From NCBI GenBank assembly GCA_001898835.1, contig MKVM01000005.1, positions 806,001 to 870,000 on the forward strand: DNA of 64,000 bases, written 5' to 3'. The position numbers were made by a program, and so were the translations under genes. Source of the DNA: Micrococcales bacterium 72-143. Lineage in GTDB: Bacteria; Actinomycetota; Actinomycetes; Actinomycetales; Microbacteriaceae. Below the pieces are notes generated by a model. That model had not been told where the DNA came from. It made no database searches and saw only the letters and a program-made list of their open reading frames with translations. Below, piece after piece: positions 45,424 to 54,494 of this stretch; within the stretch, counting starts at the first letter, position 1, and each line of letters starts with the position of its first letter.

Positions 45424-46166
45424 GTCGCCGTCGCCGGCTTGATGAGGTAGCCGACGCCGCGGACCGTGTGGATGAGCGGCGGCAAGCCGTCGACGTCGAT
45501 CTTCTTGCGGAGGTACGAGATGTAGATCTCGACGATGCTCGAGCGGCCCTCGAAGTCGTAGCTCCACACCCGGTCGAGGATCTGGAGCTTGCTGACCACC
45601 CGTCTGGGGTTGCGCATGAGGTAGCGCAGCAGCTCGAACTCCTTCGCGGTGAGCTCGATCGCGCGGCCCGCGCGCGCGACCTCGTAGCTCTCCTCGTCGA
45701 GGGTCAGGTCGCCGACGCGCAGCACGGGGTCGGTGTACCCGTCGACCGCGCGTCCGCTGCGGCGCAGGAGCGCGCGCAACCGGGCGACGACCTCCTCGAG
45801 GCTGAACGGCTTCGTGACGTAGTCGTCACCGCCGGCCGTGAGCCCGACCACGCGGTCGGCCACGGCATCCTTCGCGGTGAGGAAGAGCACCGCCACGTCG
45901 TCGCCCTGGGCGCGCAGGCGCCGCAGCACCTCGAGCCCGTCGAGTCCCGGCATCATGATGTCGAGCACGACGACGTCGGGGCGGAAGCCGCGCGCCTTGG
46001 CCAGTGCGGACGCGCCGTCGGTCGCGGTCTCCACCTGCCAGCCCTCGTAGCGCAGCGCCATCTGGATGAGCTCGCCGAGCGAGGGCTCGTCGTCGACGAC
46101 GAGGGCGCGCACGGGCGAGCCGTCGGGGCGGGTCAGCGCGGTGGGGGCGGTCGTGGGGATGCTCAC
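45420..46166 (-). CDS. OmpR/PhoB-family response regulator
   Basis: 248 residues: a receiver domain with phospho-acceptor Asp in DVVVLDIMMPGLDG, the conserved Lys in VTKPFSLEEV, and a winged-helix DNA-binding domain (ELTAKEFELLRYLMRNPRRVVSK, HTVRGVGYLI). It is paired with the sensor kinase by a four-base overlap and resembles TrcR-like regulators. Its GTG start has CACAAT seven bases upstream, which may be a leaderless -10 variant. Confidence 0.94.
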   Translation of the reverse strand: MSIPTTAPTALTRPDGSPVRALVVDDEPSLGELIQMALRYEGWQVETATDGASALAKARGFRPDVVVLDIMMPGLDGLEVLRRLRAQGDDVAVLFLTAKDAVADRVVGLTAGGDDYVTKPFSLEEVVARLRALLRRSGRAVDGYTDPVLRVGDLTLDEESYEVARAGRAIELTAKEFELLRYLMRNPRRVVSKLQILDRVWSYDFEGRSSIVEIYISYLRKKIDVDGLPPLIHTVRGVGYLIKPATAT

Positions 46167-46247
46167 GTACCCGATTGTGCTCCGCGCCCTGGGAGATTCC
46201 TATGACGCCGCTTGACGTCGTCTCGGGAGCGCTGATGGCCCAGCCGG

Positions 46248-46280
46248 TCGAGGAGCGCCGCCGCAGGCGACGCTCCTCGA
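46248..46280. repeat. Intergenic palindrome TCGAGGAGCG...CGCTCCTCGA
   Basis: Perfect 10-bp arms with an inner CGCC/GGCG pair, in the region between the response-regulator and YqaJ genes, which diverge. The flanks GGTC and GAGACC extend the symmetry. It resembles TCTCGA/TCGACC-ended palindromes. A role as operator or dispersed element cannot be told apart from one copy. Confidence 0.6.
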
Positions 46281-46322
46281 GACCACCACGGGAATGTCCT
46301 CCACCCGTGTGACGATGGACGC

Positions 46323-46925
46323 GTGCAGCCGACCCTCGCGCTCTTCGACGCGCCGCCCGTGCCCCACCGCGAGCGCGTCGTCGCGGATGCCGCGGACCGC
46401 GTGAGCTGGCTGCGAGAGCGCGCCCGGGGTGTGACGGCGACGGACGTCGCCCGCCTCACGGGCGAGAAGGCGGTGCGCGCCGTCGCCATGGAGAAGCTCC
46501 TCGGCTCGCGCTTCGGCGGCAACGCGTTCACCGAGCACGGCCGCGCGCGCGAGCCCGAGATCGGACGCTGGGTCGCCCGGCACCATCCGGGCATGCGCGG
46601 CAACACCGCGCTCTTCCACGCCGACGGGCAGCGCGCCCACCTCGCGACGCCCGACGGCATCCGCGAGTCGGGCGGCGCGCTCGAGCTGTGCGAGATCAAG
46701 ACGACGCGCAGCGCCTGGCGCTCGATCCCGCGGCACTACCTGCGCCAGGTGTGGTGGCAGCAATACGTGCTCGGGGCCGAGCGCACCCTCGTGGTGTGGG
46801 AGCAGCACGAGGACTTCGTGCCGGTGAGCGGCGTGCCCGAGACGCGCTGGGTCGATCGCGACGAGAACGAGATCCACCGGCTCGTGCAGCTCGCCGACCA
46901 GCTGCTCGCGGCGATGCGGCGCTAG
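46323..46925 (+). CDS. Stand-alone YqaJ/lambda-exonuclease-type nuclease domain protein
   Basis: 200 residues almost wholly made of a YqaJ-like domain. RARGVTATDVARLTG opens the fold, FTEHGRAREPEIGRWVA holds the conserved Glu, LATPDGI provides the Asp and LELCEIKTTRSAW the E-x-K. YLRQVWWQQYVLGAERTLVVWEQHE gives the last conserved Gln helix. Phage relatives degrade DNA ends for recombination. Here no phage genes or annealing protein are adjacent. GTG start; GACGAT six bases upstream may be a leaderless -10. Confidence 0.8.
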   Translation: MQPTLALFDAPPVPHRERVVADAADRVSWLRERARGVTATDVARLTGEKAVRAVAMEKLLGSRFGGNAFTEHGRAREPEIGRWVARHHPGMRGNTALFHADGQRAHLATPDGIRESGGALELCEIKTTRSAWRSIPRHYLRQVWWQQYVLGAERTLVVWEQHEDFVPVSGVPETRWVDRDENEIHRLVQLADQLLAAMRR

Positions 46926-47590
46926 CCTCGCCGGCGGATGCGGGAGATCGCGACGACGCCCGTGCCGGCCGCGCCGATGATCGCGGCGATGAGCAGCACG
47001 TAGAGGGCGACCGTCAGGTAGCCGTTCTCCGAGGTGTCGGGGTTGAGGAACGGATACGGGTACCAGTTGGCGCCGGTGAGCTCGTCCTGCACGAGCAGGC
47101 CGCGGATCATCGTGTACGCGGCCCACACGATCGGGTAGACGACGATGATGCCGACCACCCCGAAGCCCAGCCGGCGCCGGCCCGGCGCGAACAGCCAGTC
47201 GACGAGCATGACGATCGGCACCACGACGTGCAGCACCTCGTTGGTCCACGGCACGGTGCTGCCCTGCGGCAGCTCGATGCCGCGCAGCAGCAGGTTGTAG
47301 ACGATGCCGGTGGTCACGATGTAGGTCGTGGCGCAGGCGCGCAGCACCCCGAACCACCGCGGCTCAGTCGCGCCGCCGCGCGCCAGCAGCACCGCACCGA
47401 TCGCGAGCGCCACCGCGGTCACCACGTTCGACTGGATCGTGAAGAACGAGAAGAAGTTGACCAGCTTCGTGCCGACGTCCTGGATGCCCTGGTCGCGCCA
47501 GGTGCCGAGGCTGGTCTGCAGCTGGACGGCGATGGCGACGACGGTGAGGATCGCGCCGGCCGAACGGTACGCGATGAAGAGGGGGCGCAT
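46922..47590 (-). CDS. Pr6Pr family membrane protein
   Basis: 222 residues, about six membrane helices. NFFSFFTIQSNVVTAVALAIG, PWTNEVLHVVVPIVMLVDWLF and NWYPYPFLNPDTSENGY are hallmark segments of the Pr6Pr family (related to FAR-17a/AIG1 proteins). Function in bacteria is not established. It converges with the YqaJ gene, and their stops overlap by four bases. Confidence 0.85.
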   Translation of the reverse strand: MRPLFIAYRSAGAILTVVAIAVQLQTSLGTWRDQGIQDVGTKLVNFFSFFTIQSNVVTAVALAIGAVLLARGGATEPRWFGVLRACATTYIVTTGIVYNLLLRGIELPQGSTVPWTNEVLHVVVPIVMLVDWLFAPGRRRLGFGVVGIIVVYPIVWAAYTMIRGLLVQDELTGANWYPYPFLNPDTSENGYLTVALYVLLIAAIIGAAGTGVVAISRIRRRG

Positions 47591-47707
47591 GGCGAGAACG
47601 TATCAGCGCGGGTGCCGTGATCGAATTAGCAGCACGGTGACATCCGCGTAACACCGATGACGCATGACGCCCGTTGAATGGCTCACGAGGCGGGAAGGGC
47701 CGGGAAC

Positions 47708-48673
47708 ATGACGATGATGCGGGCCGTGACCTGTGCGGCGCCGGGCGGGCCGGAGGTGCTCCAGGTCGGCGAGGTCGAGGTGCCGGCCCGGGTGAACGCC
47801 GAGCTCCTCGTGAAGGTGGTCGCCGCGGGCGTCAACCCGATCGACGCCAAGACACGCGCGGGCCGCGGTGCCTGGCCGGGCGTCACCTCCACGCCCGTGG
47901 TGCTCGGCAACGACTTCTCGGGCATCGTCGTGGAGGCGCCGTACGAGGCGCATCCGCTGCAGCCCGGCACCGAGGTCTACGGCATGGGCATGGTGCCGCG
48001 GATGGGCGGCACCTACGCCGAGTACCTCACCGTCGCCTCCCTCAGCGTCGCCCGCAAGCCGCCGTCCCTCTCCCACGTCGAGGCGGCGGCCGTGCCGCTC
48101 GCCGCGCTCACGGCGTGGGGCATGGTCGTCGAGACGGCGAAGGCGCACGAGGGGCAGCGGATGCTGATCCACGCGGGCGCGGGCGGCGTGGGCCACTTCG
48201 CGGTGCAGTTCGCCTCCTACTTCGGGGCGCACGTCGTGGCGACCGGCTCAGCGCGCAATGCCGCCTTCCTGGCCGAGCTGGGCGCATCCGAGATCGTCGA
48301 CTACACGGCGGGCCCGTTCGAGGATGCGGTGGGCCCCGTCGACGTCGTGATCGACCTCGTCGGCAACGTCGGCGGCGACACGGGCTCGCGCTCGCTGGGC
48401 GTGCTGCGTCCGGCCGGTCTCTACGTGAACGGCCCCACGGGGTCGTTCCCCACCCTGGCCGAGGAGGCCGATGCGGCGGGGGTGCGCGCGACCGGCTACC
48501 GCGTGGCCCCGGATGCGGCGACCCTCGCGATCGTGACGCGGCTGCTCGAGTCGGGCGACGTGCGGGTGTACGTCGACCGCGTGCTGCCGCTCGAGGAGGC
48601 CGCCGAGGCGCATCGGCTCATCGAGTCGGGGCACACGCGCGGCAAGATCGTGCTCGCCGTCGCCGAGGGCTGA
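47708..48673 (+). CDS. Zinc-free NADP-dependent quinone-oxidoreductase-like protein (MDR superfamily)
   Basis: About 321 residues. A GroES-like N-terminal domain (VNPIDAKTRAG, VLGNDFSGIVVEA) and a Rossmann domain with LIHAGAGGVGHFAVQFASYFGAHVVATGS. The catalytic zinc ligands of alcohol dehydrogenases are missing, as expected for Qor types. Three ATG codons lie within four codons (47708, 47714, 47717); the first with GGAAGGG upstream is listed. The physiological substrate is unknown. Confidence 0.88.
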   Translation: MTMMRAVTCAAPGGPEVLQVGEVEVPARVNAELLVKVVAAGVNPIDAKTRAGRGAWPGVTSTPVVLGNDFSGIVVEAPYEAHPLQPGTEVYGMGMVPRMGGTYAEYLTVASLSVARKPPSLSHVEAAAVPLAALTAWGMVVETAKAHEGQRMLIHAGAGGVGHFAVQFASYFGAHVVATGSARNAAFLAELGASEIVDYTAGPFEDAVGPVDVVIDLVGNVGGDTGSRSLGVLRPAGLYVNGPTGSFPTLAEEADAAGVRATGYRVAPDAATLAIVTRLLESGDVRVYVDRVLPLEEAAEAHRLIESGHTRGKIVLAVAEG

Positions 48674-48697
48674 CGCCGCCCGCAGCCGGGCGCCGGG

Positions 48698-49222
48698 CTA
48701 CAGGGCGCGCTCGTAGACGTAGTCGTCCTCGTAGCGGTCGCCGACGAGGAAGCGCTTCACCCCGACGCGATCGAAGCCGTGCTTGCCGTAGAAGCGCTGC
48801 GCGCGGGCGTTGAGCTGGTTGACGCCGAGCCACACGCCGGCGGCGCCGGCCGTGCGGGCGTGGTCGAGGCTCGCATCCATGAGCGCGGCGGCGATGCCCG
48901 CCCCGTGCGCGTCCGGATGCACGTAGCACTTGGACAGCTCGACGGCCGGGCGGATGCCGATCGACGCGGCCACGTCGGCGTCCGCCGGCTCGCCCGTCAC
49001 GAGCATCGTGTAGCCGACGAGCCGGCCGTCCTCCTCCGCGAGGAAGAGCGTGCGTGCGGGGTCCGCAAGGTAGGCGGCGAAGCTCGCCGGGCTCAGGTGC
49101 GCCGCGATGAACGCGGCCATGGCCGCTTCCGTGGTGTGCGGGGGGCACGCGAGCGGGAAGGTGATCGCGGCGAGCTCAGCGAGCGCCACCGCATCCGCTC
49201 GCTCGGCCTTCCGCACCCGCAT
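48698..49222 (-). CDS. GNAT-family N-acetyltransferase
   Basis: 174 residues with the GNAT core: strand LSKCYVHPDAHGAGIAAALMDASLDHA carries the acetyl-CoA pyrophosphate loop (Q/R-x-x-G-x-G/A variant DAHGAG), and LGVNQLNARAQRFYGKHGFDRVG is the C-terminal motif B. The substrate is not predictable. It is convergent with the oxidoreductase gene. Confidence 0.88.
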   Translation of the reverse strand: MRVRKAERADAVALAELAAITFPLACPPHTTEAAMAAFIAAHLSPASFAAYLADPARTLFLAEEDGRLVGYTMLVTGEPADADVAASIGIRPAVELSKCYVHPDAHGAGIAAALMDASLDHARTAGAAGVWLGVNQLNARAQRFYGKHGFDRVGVKRFLVGDRYEDDYVYERAL

Positions 49223-49250
49223 GCCCCCACCCTACGGCTCATCCCTTCCC

Positions 49251-49315
49251 CCGCTGAGTGGTCGGTTTCTGGCCCCATTCCTCTGATTTGGGGCCGGAAA
49301 CCGACCACTCAGCGG
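49251..49315. repeat. Dispersed hairpin repeat, copy 1
   Basis: 27-nt arms (49251-49277 and 49289-49315) with one mismatch and an 11-nt loop. Arms contain GAGTGGTCGGTTTC and GAAACCGACCACTC. The outer end overlaps the GGAAGA before the FAD oxidoreductase start. Shares 30 of 31 leading bases with copy 2 near 56.8 kb. Confidence 0.88.
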
Positions 49316-49327
49316 AAGAATGGCGAG

Positions 49328-50767
49328 GTGAGCCCCGCGCCGCACGACACCGTCTTCGAGCGGTACCCGCCGTCCGCATCCGTCATCGATCACGCACTCG
49401 AGGGCAGCCGCCAGTCGGTGTTCTGGCTCGACGAGCTGGGCGAGGCGCCCGCGCATCCGCCGCTGACCGGCGCGCCGACCACCGACCTCGCGATCGTCGG
49501 CGGCGGCTTCACCGGACTGTGGACGGCCCTCCGCGCGAAGCAGCGCGACCCGGGCCGCCGCGTCGTGCTGCTGGAGGCGAAGCGGATCGGGTGGGCGCAG
49601 TCCGGCCGCAACGGCGGCTTCGTCGAGGCGAGCATCACCCACGGCGAGGAGAACGGACGCAGCCGCTGGCCGGCCGAGTACGCGCAGCTCGAGCGTCTCG
49701 GCAGGGACAATCTCGACGCCATGGAGCGCACGGTCGCCGAGCTCGGCCTCGACGTGCAGTGGGAGCGCACGGGCGAGCTCGACGTGGCGACCGAGCCGCA
49801 CCAGCTCGCCTGGCTCACCGGGACGCCGCCCGTCGAGGGCGAGGCGGATGTCGTGCTCTGGGACCGCGACGAGGTGCAGGCGCAGGTGCACTCCCCCAGC
49901 TACCTGGGCGGCACCTGGCGCAGACACGAGGTCGCGCTCGTGCACCCCGGCCGTCTCGCGCGCGAGCTCGCCCGGGCGGCCGCGGAGGCCGGCGTCGAGC
50001 TGTTCGAGAACACGCCCGTGCGGCGGCTCGACGTCGCGGGGTCCGGCGTCGAGGTCATCACGGACGGCGGCCGCCTGCACGCGAAGCAGCTCGCGCTCGG
50101 CACGAGCGTCTACCCCTCGCTCCTCACACGCAACCGGCTCATGACGGTCCCCGTGTACGACTACGTGCTCATGACCGAGCCGCTCGATGCGAAGCAGCTC
50201 GCCTCCATCGGATGGGAGGGCCACCAGGGCATCGGCGACCTCGCCAACCAGTTCCACTACTCCCGTCGCACGGCCGACGACCGCATCCTGTTCGGCGGCT
50301 ACGACGCGATCTACCACTACGGCGGCCGCGTCCGGGCGCGCTACGAGGACCGGCCGGAGAGCTTCCGCAAGCTGGCCTCCCACTTCTTCACCCTCTACCC
50401 GCAGCTCGAGGGGCTGCGCTTCTCGCACCGCTGGGCGGGCGCGATCGACACGAGCACCCGCTTCTGCGCCTACTTCGGCACGGCGCGCGGCGGGCGGATC
50501 GCGTACGCCGCGGGCTTCACCGGGCTGGGCGTCGGCGCGACCCGCTTCGCGGCCGACACGATGCTCGACCTGCTCGCGGGCGAGCCGACCGAGCGCACCG
50601 AGCTGGAGATGGTGCGGCGGCGGCCGGTCCCCTTCCCGCCGGAGCCCGCGGCATCCGCCGGCATCGCGGCCACCCGCTGGTCGCTCGACCGCGCCGACCA
50701 CCGCGAGGGGCGGCGCAACCCGCTGCTGCGCACGCTCGACGCGCTCGGGCTGGGGTTCGACTCGTGA
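49328..50767 (+). CDS. FAD-dependent oxidoreductase (DAO/PuuB type)
   Basis: 479 residues. The dinucleotide-binding motif LAIVGGGFTGLWTALRAKQ lies about 55 residues in, followed by GWAQSGRNGGFVEAS, a pattern seen in gamma-glutamylputrescine-oxidase-like proteins. It oxidises an amine or amino acid with FAD; the substrate is inferred only by family. The GTG is used because GGAAGA and GCGAG precede it. The stop overlaps the cupin gene start by four bases. Confidence 0.88.
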   Translation: MSPAPHDTVFERYPPSASVIDHALEGSRQSVFWLDELGEAPAHPPLTGAPTTDLAIVGGGFTGLWTALRAKQRDPGRRVVLLEAKRIGWAQSGRNGGFVEASITHGEENGRSRWPAEYAQLERLGRDNLDAMERTVAELGLDVQWERTGELDVATEPHQLAWLTGTPPVEGEADVVLWDRDEVQAQVHSPSYLGGTWRRHEVALVHPGRLARELARAAAEAGVELFENTPVRRLDVAGSGVEVITDGGRLHAKQLALGTSVYPSLLTRNRLMTVPVYDYVLMTEPLDAKQLASIGWEGHQGIGDLANQFHYSRRTADDRILFGGYDAIYHYGGRVRARYEDRPESFRKLASHFFTLYPQLEGLRFSHRWAGAIDTSTRFCAYFGTARGGRIAYAAGFTGLGVGATRFAADTMLDLLAGEPTERTELEMVRRRPVPFPPEPAASAGIAATRWSLDRADHREGRRNPLLRTLDALGLGFDS

Positions 50768-51111
50768 GCTGGGATGCGGATGCGGCGGGCGCCGCGCTGG
50801 AGCACGAGCCGGTCACGGGGTCGCAGCGGATCGCGGGCGAGCCGTCGACCGGCTGGATCGCGCTCGGCAGCACGGCATCCGGCGACGAGGTGGGCGTCTG
50901 GGAGATGACGCCCGGCACGATGAGCGACACGGAGGCCGACGAGGTCTTCGTGGTGCTGAGCGGTCGGGCGACCGTCGAGTTCGCCGGAGCGCGGCCCGCC
51001 ATCGATCTCGCGCCCGGCTCGGTGGTGCGGCTCGAGGCGGGCGAGCGGACGGTGTGGACCGTGCACGAGACACTGCGGAAGGTCTACGTCACCCCCGCGC
51101 ATCCCGGATGA
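50764..51111 (+). CDS. Small cupin-domain protein
   Basis: 115 residues with a single cupin barrel: VGVWEMTPGTMSDTEADEVFVVLSGRATVEFAG and DLAPGSVVRLEAGERTVWTVHETLRKVY (each in part). It resembles the cupin_3/EutQ-like proteins often placed beside FAD amine oxidoreductases. The first motif lacks most metal histidines, so a binding rather than catalytic role is possible. GTGA overlap with the oxidoreductase shows translational coupling. Confidence 0.85.
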   Translation: MSWDADAAGAALEHEPVTGSQRIAGEPSTGWIALGSTASGDEVGVWEMTPGTMSDTEADEVFVVLSGRATVEFAGARPAIDLAPGSVVRLEAGERTVWTVHETLRKVYVTPAHPG

Positions 51112-51147
51112 CGCCGAGGGGCGCGTGCCGACGCGGGCGACGGCGCC

Positions 51148-52377
51148 TCAGCGCGCGCGGACGCGGCCGAGCGCCAGGAACACGAGCGCCGTCGCGAGAC
51201 CCCCGGCGCCGGCCACCGCCACCCAGATGAACGCGGCACCCGCGCCGTGCGACTGGGCGAAGGAGCCGACGAGCGCGACCGCCGTGCCCTGGCCGATGAT
51301 GATGCCGCTCGACAGCATCGTCATCGTGGTCGCGAGCCGCCCGGCGGGCGCCGCATCCGCGCCGATCGTGAAGAGGGTGACGAGCGTCGCGCCGACGGCC
51401 ACGCCGGCGAGCACGAACACCACCACAACCGCACCGAGCACGGGGGCGAGCGTCAGCGCGAGACCCGCGAGACCGAGGCATGCGGCGCCGACCGCCCAGC
51501 GCACACCGAGCGGGAACGACGCGGGGAGACGCCCCACGAGGAGCGCCGCGACGGCCGAGGTCGCGCCCATGATGCCGTAGAACAGGCCCGTGCTCTCGCC
51601 CGCGCCGGACTCCTCCATGAAGGCGGTGAGGGCGGCGAGGGTGCCGCCGAAGAACGCGCCCATGAACGCCATGCCGAGGGTCGGCAGCAGCACCCCCGCC
51701 GAGAGCAGCGCGCGCGGCGGTGCCACGGTGCGCACCCCCTCGTGGTCGCCGGGGTGCACGAGCGCGGCGGTGGGATGCAGCGCGAACACGGCGACAGCCA
51801 CGAGCGCCAGCACCGCGGATGCCGCGATCGGCGCGACCGGTCCGAACGCCGTCGCGAGCACCCCCACCAGCACCGGTCCGCCGACGAACGAGATCTCGTC
51901 GGCCATGCTCTCGTAGCCGAGCGCGACCGGCACGCCGCGGCCGCCCGCGCGGGAGTCGGCGGCGAGCAGCGCGAGCCAGCGGGCCCGCATGAGCGGCGAG
52001 GCGGGCGGGATCGTGGCGCCCGCGAGCGCCGCCACCGCGATGACGGCGACGAGCGGCGCACCCGCGTACACGGTCGCCACGAGGCCCGCGAGCACGAGCG
52101 GATGCAGCACCGCGACCGCGAGCAGCGCGCCCCGCTGCCCCACGCGATCCGCGATCGCCCCGATCGCCGGGCCGCCGACGCCGGATGCGATGCCGAGCGC
52201 CGCCGAGACGAGACCGCCGTCGGCGACGGAGCCGCGCACGACGGTCACGAGGGTGAGCACCCCGACGACGTTCATCGCGACGGGGATGCGGGCGGCGAAG
52301 GAGACGACGAAGAGCCAGGTGCCCGTCATGCGGCGCAGCTGCGCCAGCCGGGTGATCGGCTCCGTCGCCTCGGTCAT
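51148..52377 (-). CDS. MFS transporter
   Basis: 409 residues with about 12 hydrophobic helices and the MFS loop GAIADRVGQRGALL after helix 2. Substrate unknown; the layout matches drug-efflux or sugar-efflux-like families. The ATG is chosen as the first in-frame start beyond the rplA terminator. It is convergent with the cupin gene. Confidence 0.87.
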   Translation of the reverse strand: MTEATEPITRLAQLRRMTGTWLFVVSFAARIPVAMNVVGVLTLVTVVRGSVADGGLVSAALGIASGVGGPAIGAIADRVGQRGALLAVAVLHPLVLAGLVATVYAGAPLVAVIAVAALAGATIPPASPLMRARWLALLAADSRAGGRGVPVALGYESMADEISFVGGPVLVGVLATAFGPVAPIAASAVLALVAVAVFALHPTAALVHPGDHEGVRTVAPPRALLSAGVLLPTLGMAFMGAFFGGTLAALTAFMEESGAGESTGLFYGIMGATSAVAALLVGRLPASFPLGVRWAVGAACLGLAGLALTLAPVLGAVVVVFVLAGVAVGATLVTLFTIGADAAPAGRLATTMTMLSSGIIIGQGTAVALVGSFAQSHGAGAAFIWVAVAGAGGLATALVFLALGRVRAR

Positions 52378-52451
52378 GTGCTCATCCTCCCGCTCGCGTG
52401 CGCGCGCATCCGTCCGTTTCCGCAACTCCGGAGCATCCGCCCCGGAACGAC

Positions 52452-52480
52452 GGAAGGGCCCGCACGAGGCGGGCCCTTCC
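52452..52480 (-). terminator. Terminator of the rplKA operon
   Basis: Perfect 12-bp arms GGAAGGGCCCGC / GCGGGCCCTTCC and a 5-nt loop, starting 17 bp after the rplA stop. It separates rplA from the downstream MFS gene. Confidence 0.85.
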
Positions 52481-52496
52481 TGAGTTGCGTTGCCTG

Positions 52497-53186
52497 CTAC
52501 AGTGCCGCGACGTCGAGCGGCACGCCCGGGCCGAAGGTGGTCGAGAGCGACCCCTTCTGGATGTAGCGGCCCTTCGACGACGAGGGCTTCGCGCGCTGGA
52601 TCTCGTCGAGCGCGGCCTTGAAGTTCTCGTTCAGCTGGTCGGCGGTGAAGCCGGCCTTGCCGATCACGAAGTGCACGTTGGCGTGCTTGTCGACGCGGAA
52701 CTCGATTTTGCCGCCCTTGATGTCGGACACGGCCTTCGCCACGTCCGGCGTCACGGTGCCGGTCTTCGGGTTCGGCATGAGGCCGCGGGGTCCGAGCACC
52801 TTGCCGAGACGACCGACCTGACCCATGAGCTCGGGCGTCGAGACGGCCGAGTCGAAGTCGGTGTAGCCGGCCGCGACCTTCTCGATGAGCTCGGCGCCGC
52901 CGACCTCGTCCGCACCGGCCGCGATCGCGGCCTCGGCCGCGGGACCGGTCGCGAACACGAGCACGCGGGCGACCTTTCCGGTGCCGTGCGGCAGGATGAC
53001 GGTGCCGCGCACCATCTGGTCCGCCTTGCGGGGGTCGACGCCGAGCTTGAGCGCGACCTCGACGGTGGAGTCGAACTTCTTCGACCCGGTCTCCTTGACG
53101 ACGGCGACGGCCTCGTCGGGACCGTAGAACTTGCCGGCCTCGATCTTGTCGGCGGCGGCGCGGTATGCCTTGGACTTCTGAGCCAT
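52497..53186 (-). CDS. rplA: Ribosomal protein L1
   Basis: 229 residues, full length. [22 protein letters not shown] is the L1 signature, and [16 protein letters not shown] follows. It binds 23S rRNA at the E-site stalk and usually controls its own operon. It starts two bases after the rplK stop. Confidence 0.98.
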   Translation of the reverse strand: MAQKSKAYRAAADKIEAGKFYGPDEAVAVVKETGSKKFDSTVEVALKLGVDPRKADQMVRGTVILPHGTGKVARVLVFATGPAAEAAIAAGADEVGGAELIEKVAAGYTDFDSAVSTPELMGQVGRLGKVLGPRGLMPNPKTGTVTPDVAKAVSDIKGGKIEFRVDKHANVHFVIGKAGFTADQLNENFKAALDEIQRAKPSSSKGRYIQKGSLSTTFGPGVPLDVAAL

Positions 53187-53188
53187 GA

Positions 53189-53620
53189 TTACGCCTCCAC
53201 CGTGATCCCCATCGACCGGGCGGTGCCGGCGATGATCTTCTCCGCTGCGTCGAGGTCGTTCGCGTTGAGGTCGACCTGCTTCTGCTCGGCGATGGCGCGC
53301 ACCTGCTCACGCGTGAGCTTCGCGACCTTCACCGTGTGCGGGGTGGAGGAGCCCTTCTGCACGCCGGCGGCCTTCTTGATGAGCTCGGCGGCGGGCGGGG
53401 TCTTCAGGATGAACGTGAACGAGCGGTCCTCGTAGACGGTGATCTCCACCGGGATGACGTTGCCGCGCTGGTTCTCGGTGGCCGCGTTGTAGGCCTTGCA
53501 GAACTCCATGATGTTCACGCCGTGCTGACCGAGCGCGGGGCCGATGGGCGGCGCAGGGTTCGCGGCGCCGGCGTTGATCTGGAGCTTGATCAGGCCGGTC
53601 ACCTTCTTCTTCGGTGCCAT
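53189..53620 (-). CDS. rplK: Ribosomal protein L11
   Basis: 143 residues. The N-terminal [25 protein letters not shown] (in part) and the RNA-binding C-terminal region with RSMGITVEA are intact. The start ATG follows AGAGAGAAAGAGAAC. It forms the GTPase-associated centre. It is not directly behind nusG here: a toxin-antitoxin pair and a LysE gene lie between. Confidence 0.98.
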   Translation of the reverse strand: MAPKKKVTGLIKLQINAGAANPAPPIGPALGQHGVNIMEFCKAYNAATENQRGNVIPVEITVYEDRSFTFILKTPPAAELIKKAAGVQKGSSTPHTVKVAKLTREQVRAIAEQKQVDLNANDLDAAEKIIAGTARSMGITVEA

Positions 53621-53770
53621 GTTCTCTTTCTCTCTGTCGAACGGGGCCGGTCGGCCCCACTCTCCCGCCATCCGGTCGGATGCGGTGGGCAGTCGCGCGG
53701 GCGCGGCGAAGCGTCCGGGCAACCTGGCAATCATACGCGATGAGCCCGCCGCGCGCACTACGCTCGGCTC

Positions 53771-54403
53771 ATGGTCCCCGCGGCATCCCTCGGCGCGTTC
53801 GCGATCGCCGCGGTGCTGCTCATCCTGATGCCGGGGCCGAGCATCCTGTTCGTCATCGGCCGCTCGATCGCCTACGGCCGTCTCGCGGGGGTGCTGAGCG
53901 TCGTCGGCAATGCGCTCGGGATGCTGCCCCTCCTCACGCTCGTCGCGCTCGGCGTGGGCGCGCTCGTCGCCCAGTCGGTGGTGCTCTTCACGATCATCAA
54001 GGTGGTCGGCGCGGGCTACCTCGTGTACCTCGGCGTTCAGGCGATCCGGCACCGCAACGAGGTCGTGGAGCAGGAGGCCGGACGGCCGCGCTCCGCCTGG
54101 CGGCTGCTCGGCGAGGGTTTCGTGGTGGGCGTCACGAACCCCAAGACGATCGCCTTCTTCGTGGCCGTGCTGCCGCAGTTCGTCGACTACTCGGCCGGCG
54201 GCATCCCGTGGCAGCTCGCGGAGCTCGGCGTCGTGTTCGTCGTGCTCGCCCTCGTCTGCGACTCGTGCTGGGCCCTCGCCGCGGGCACCGCCCGCGCGTG
54301 GTTCGCCACCTCGCCCCGCCGCATCGGCCGCCTCCGCGCGACGGGCGGCGTCATGATGATCGGCCTCGGCGGGGTGCTGCTGCTGACCGGCAACAAGCAC
54401 TGA
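53771..54403 (+). CDS. LysE/RhtB-family amino acid exporter
   Basis: 210 residues and about six helices. [21 protein letters not shown] and [22 protein letters not shown] are the family signatures. TACGCT ends six bases before the ATG, indicating a leaderless message. It is oriented against the surrounding ribosomal operon, between rplK and the toxin-antitoxin pair. Confidence 0.9.
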   Translation: MVPAASLGAFAIAAVLLILMPGPSILFVIGRSIAYGRLAGVLSVVGNALGMLPLLTLVALGVGALVAQSVVLFTIIKVVGAGYLVYLGVQAIRHRNEVVEQEAGRPRSAWRLLGEGFVVGVTNPKTIAFFVAVLPQFVDYSAGGIPWQLAELGVVFVVLALVCDSCWALAAGTARAWFATSPRRIGRLRATGGVMMIGLGGVLLLTGNKH

Positions 54404-54413
54404 CGCTCCCGTC

Positions 54414-54453
54414 AGTTGCATGGGCACCCGGCAAAGGCGGGGCGGGTGCAACT
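54414..54453. repeat. Imperfect hairpin after the LysE-type gene
   Basis: AGTTGCA...CACCCG pairs with CGGGTGCAACT; the left arm has six extra bases. It sits between convergent genes (LysE type and toxin) and could terminate both. Confidence 0.4.
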
Positions 54454-54494
54454 AACCGGAGCATCAGCGGCCGCGGTGCAGCTCGGCTCCGCCC

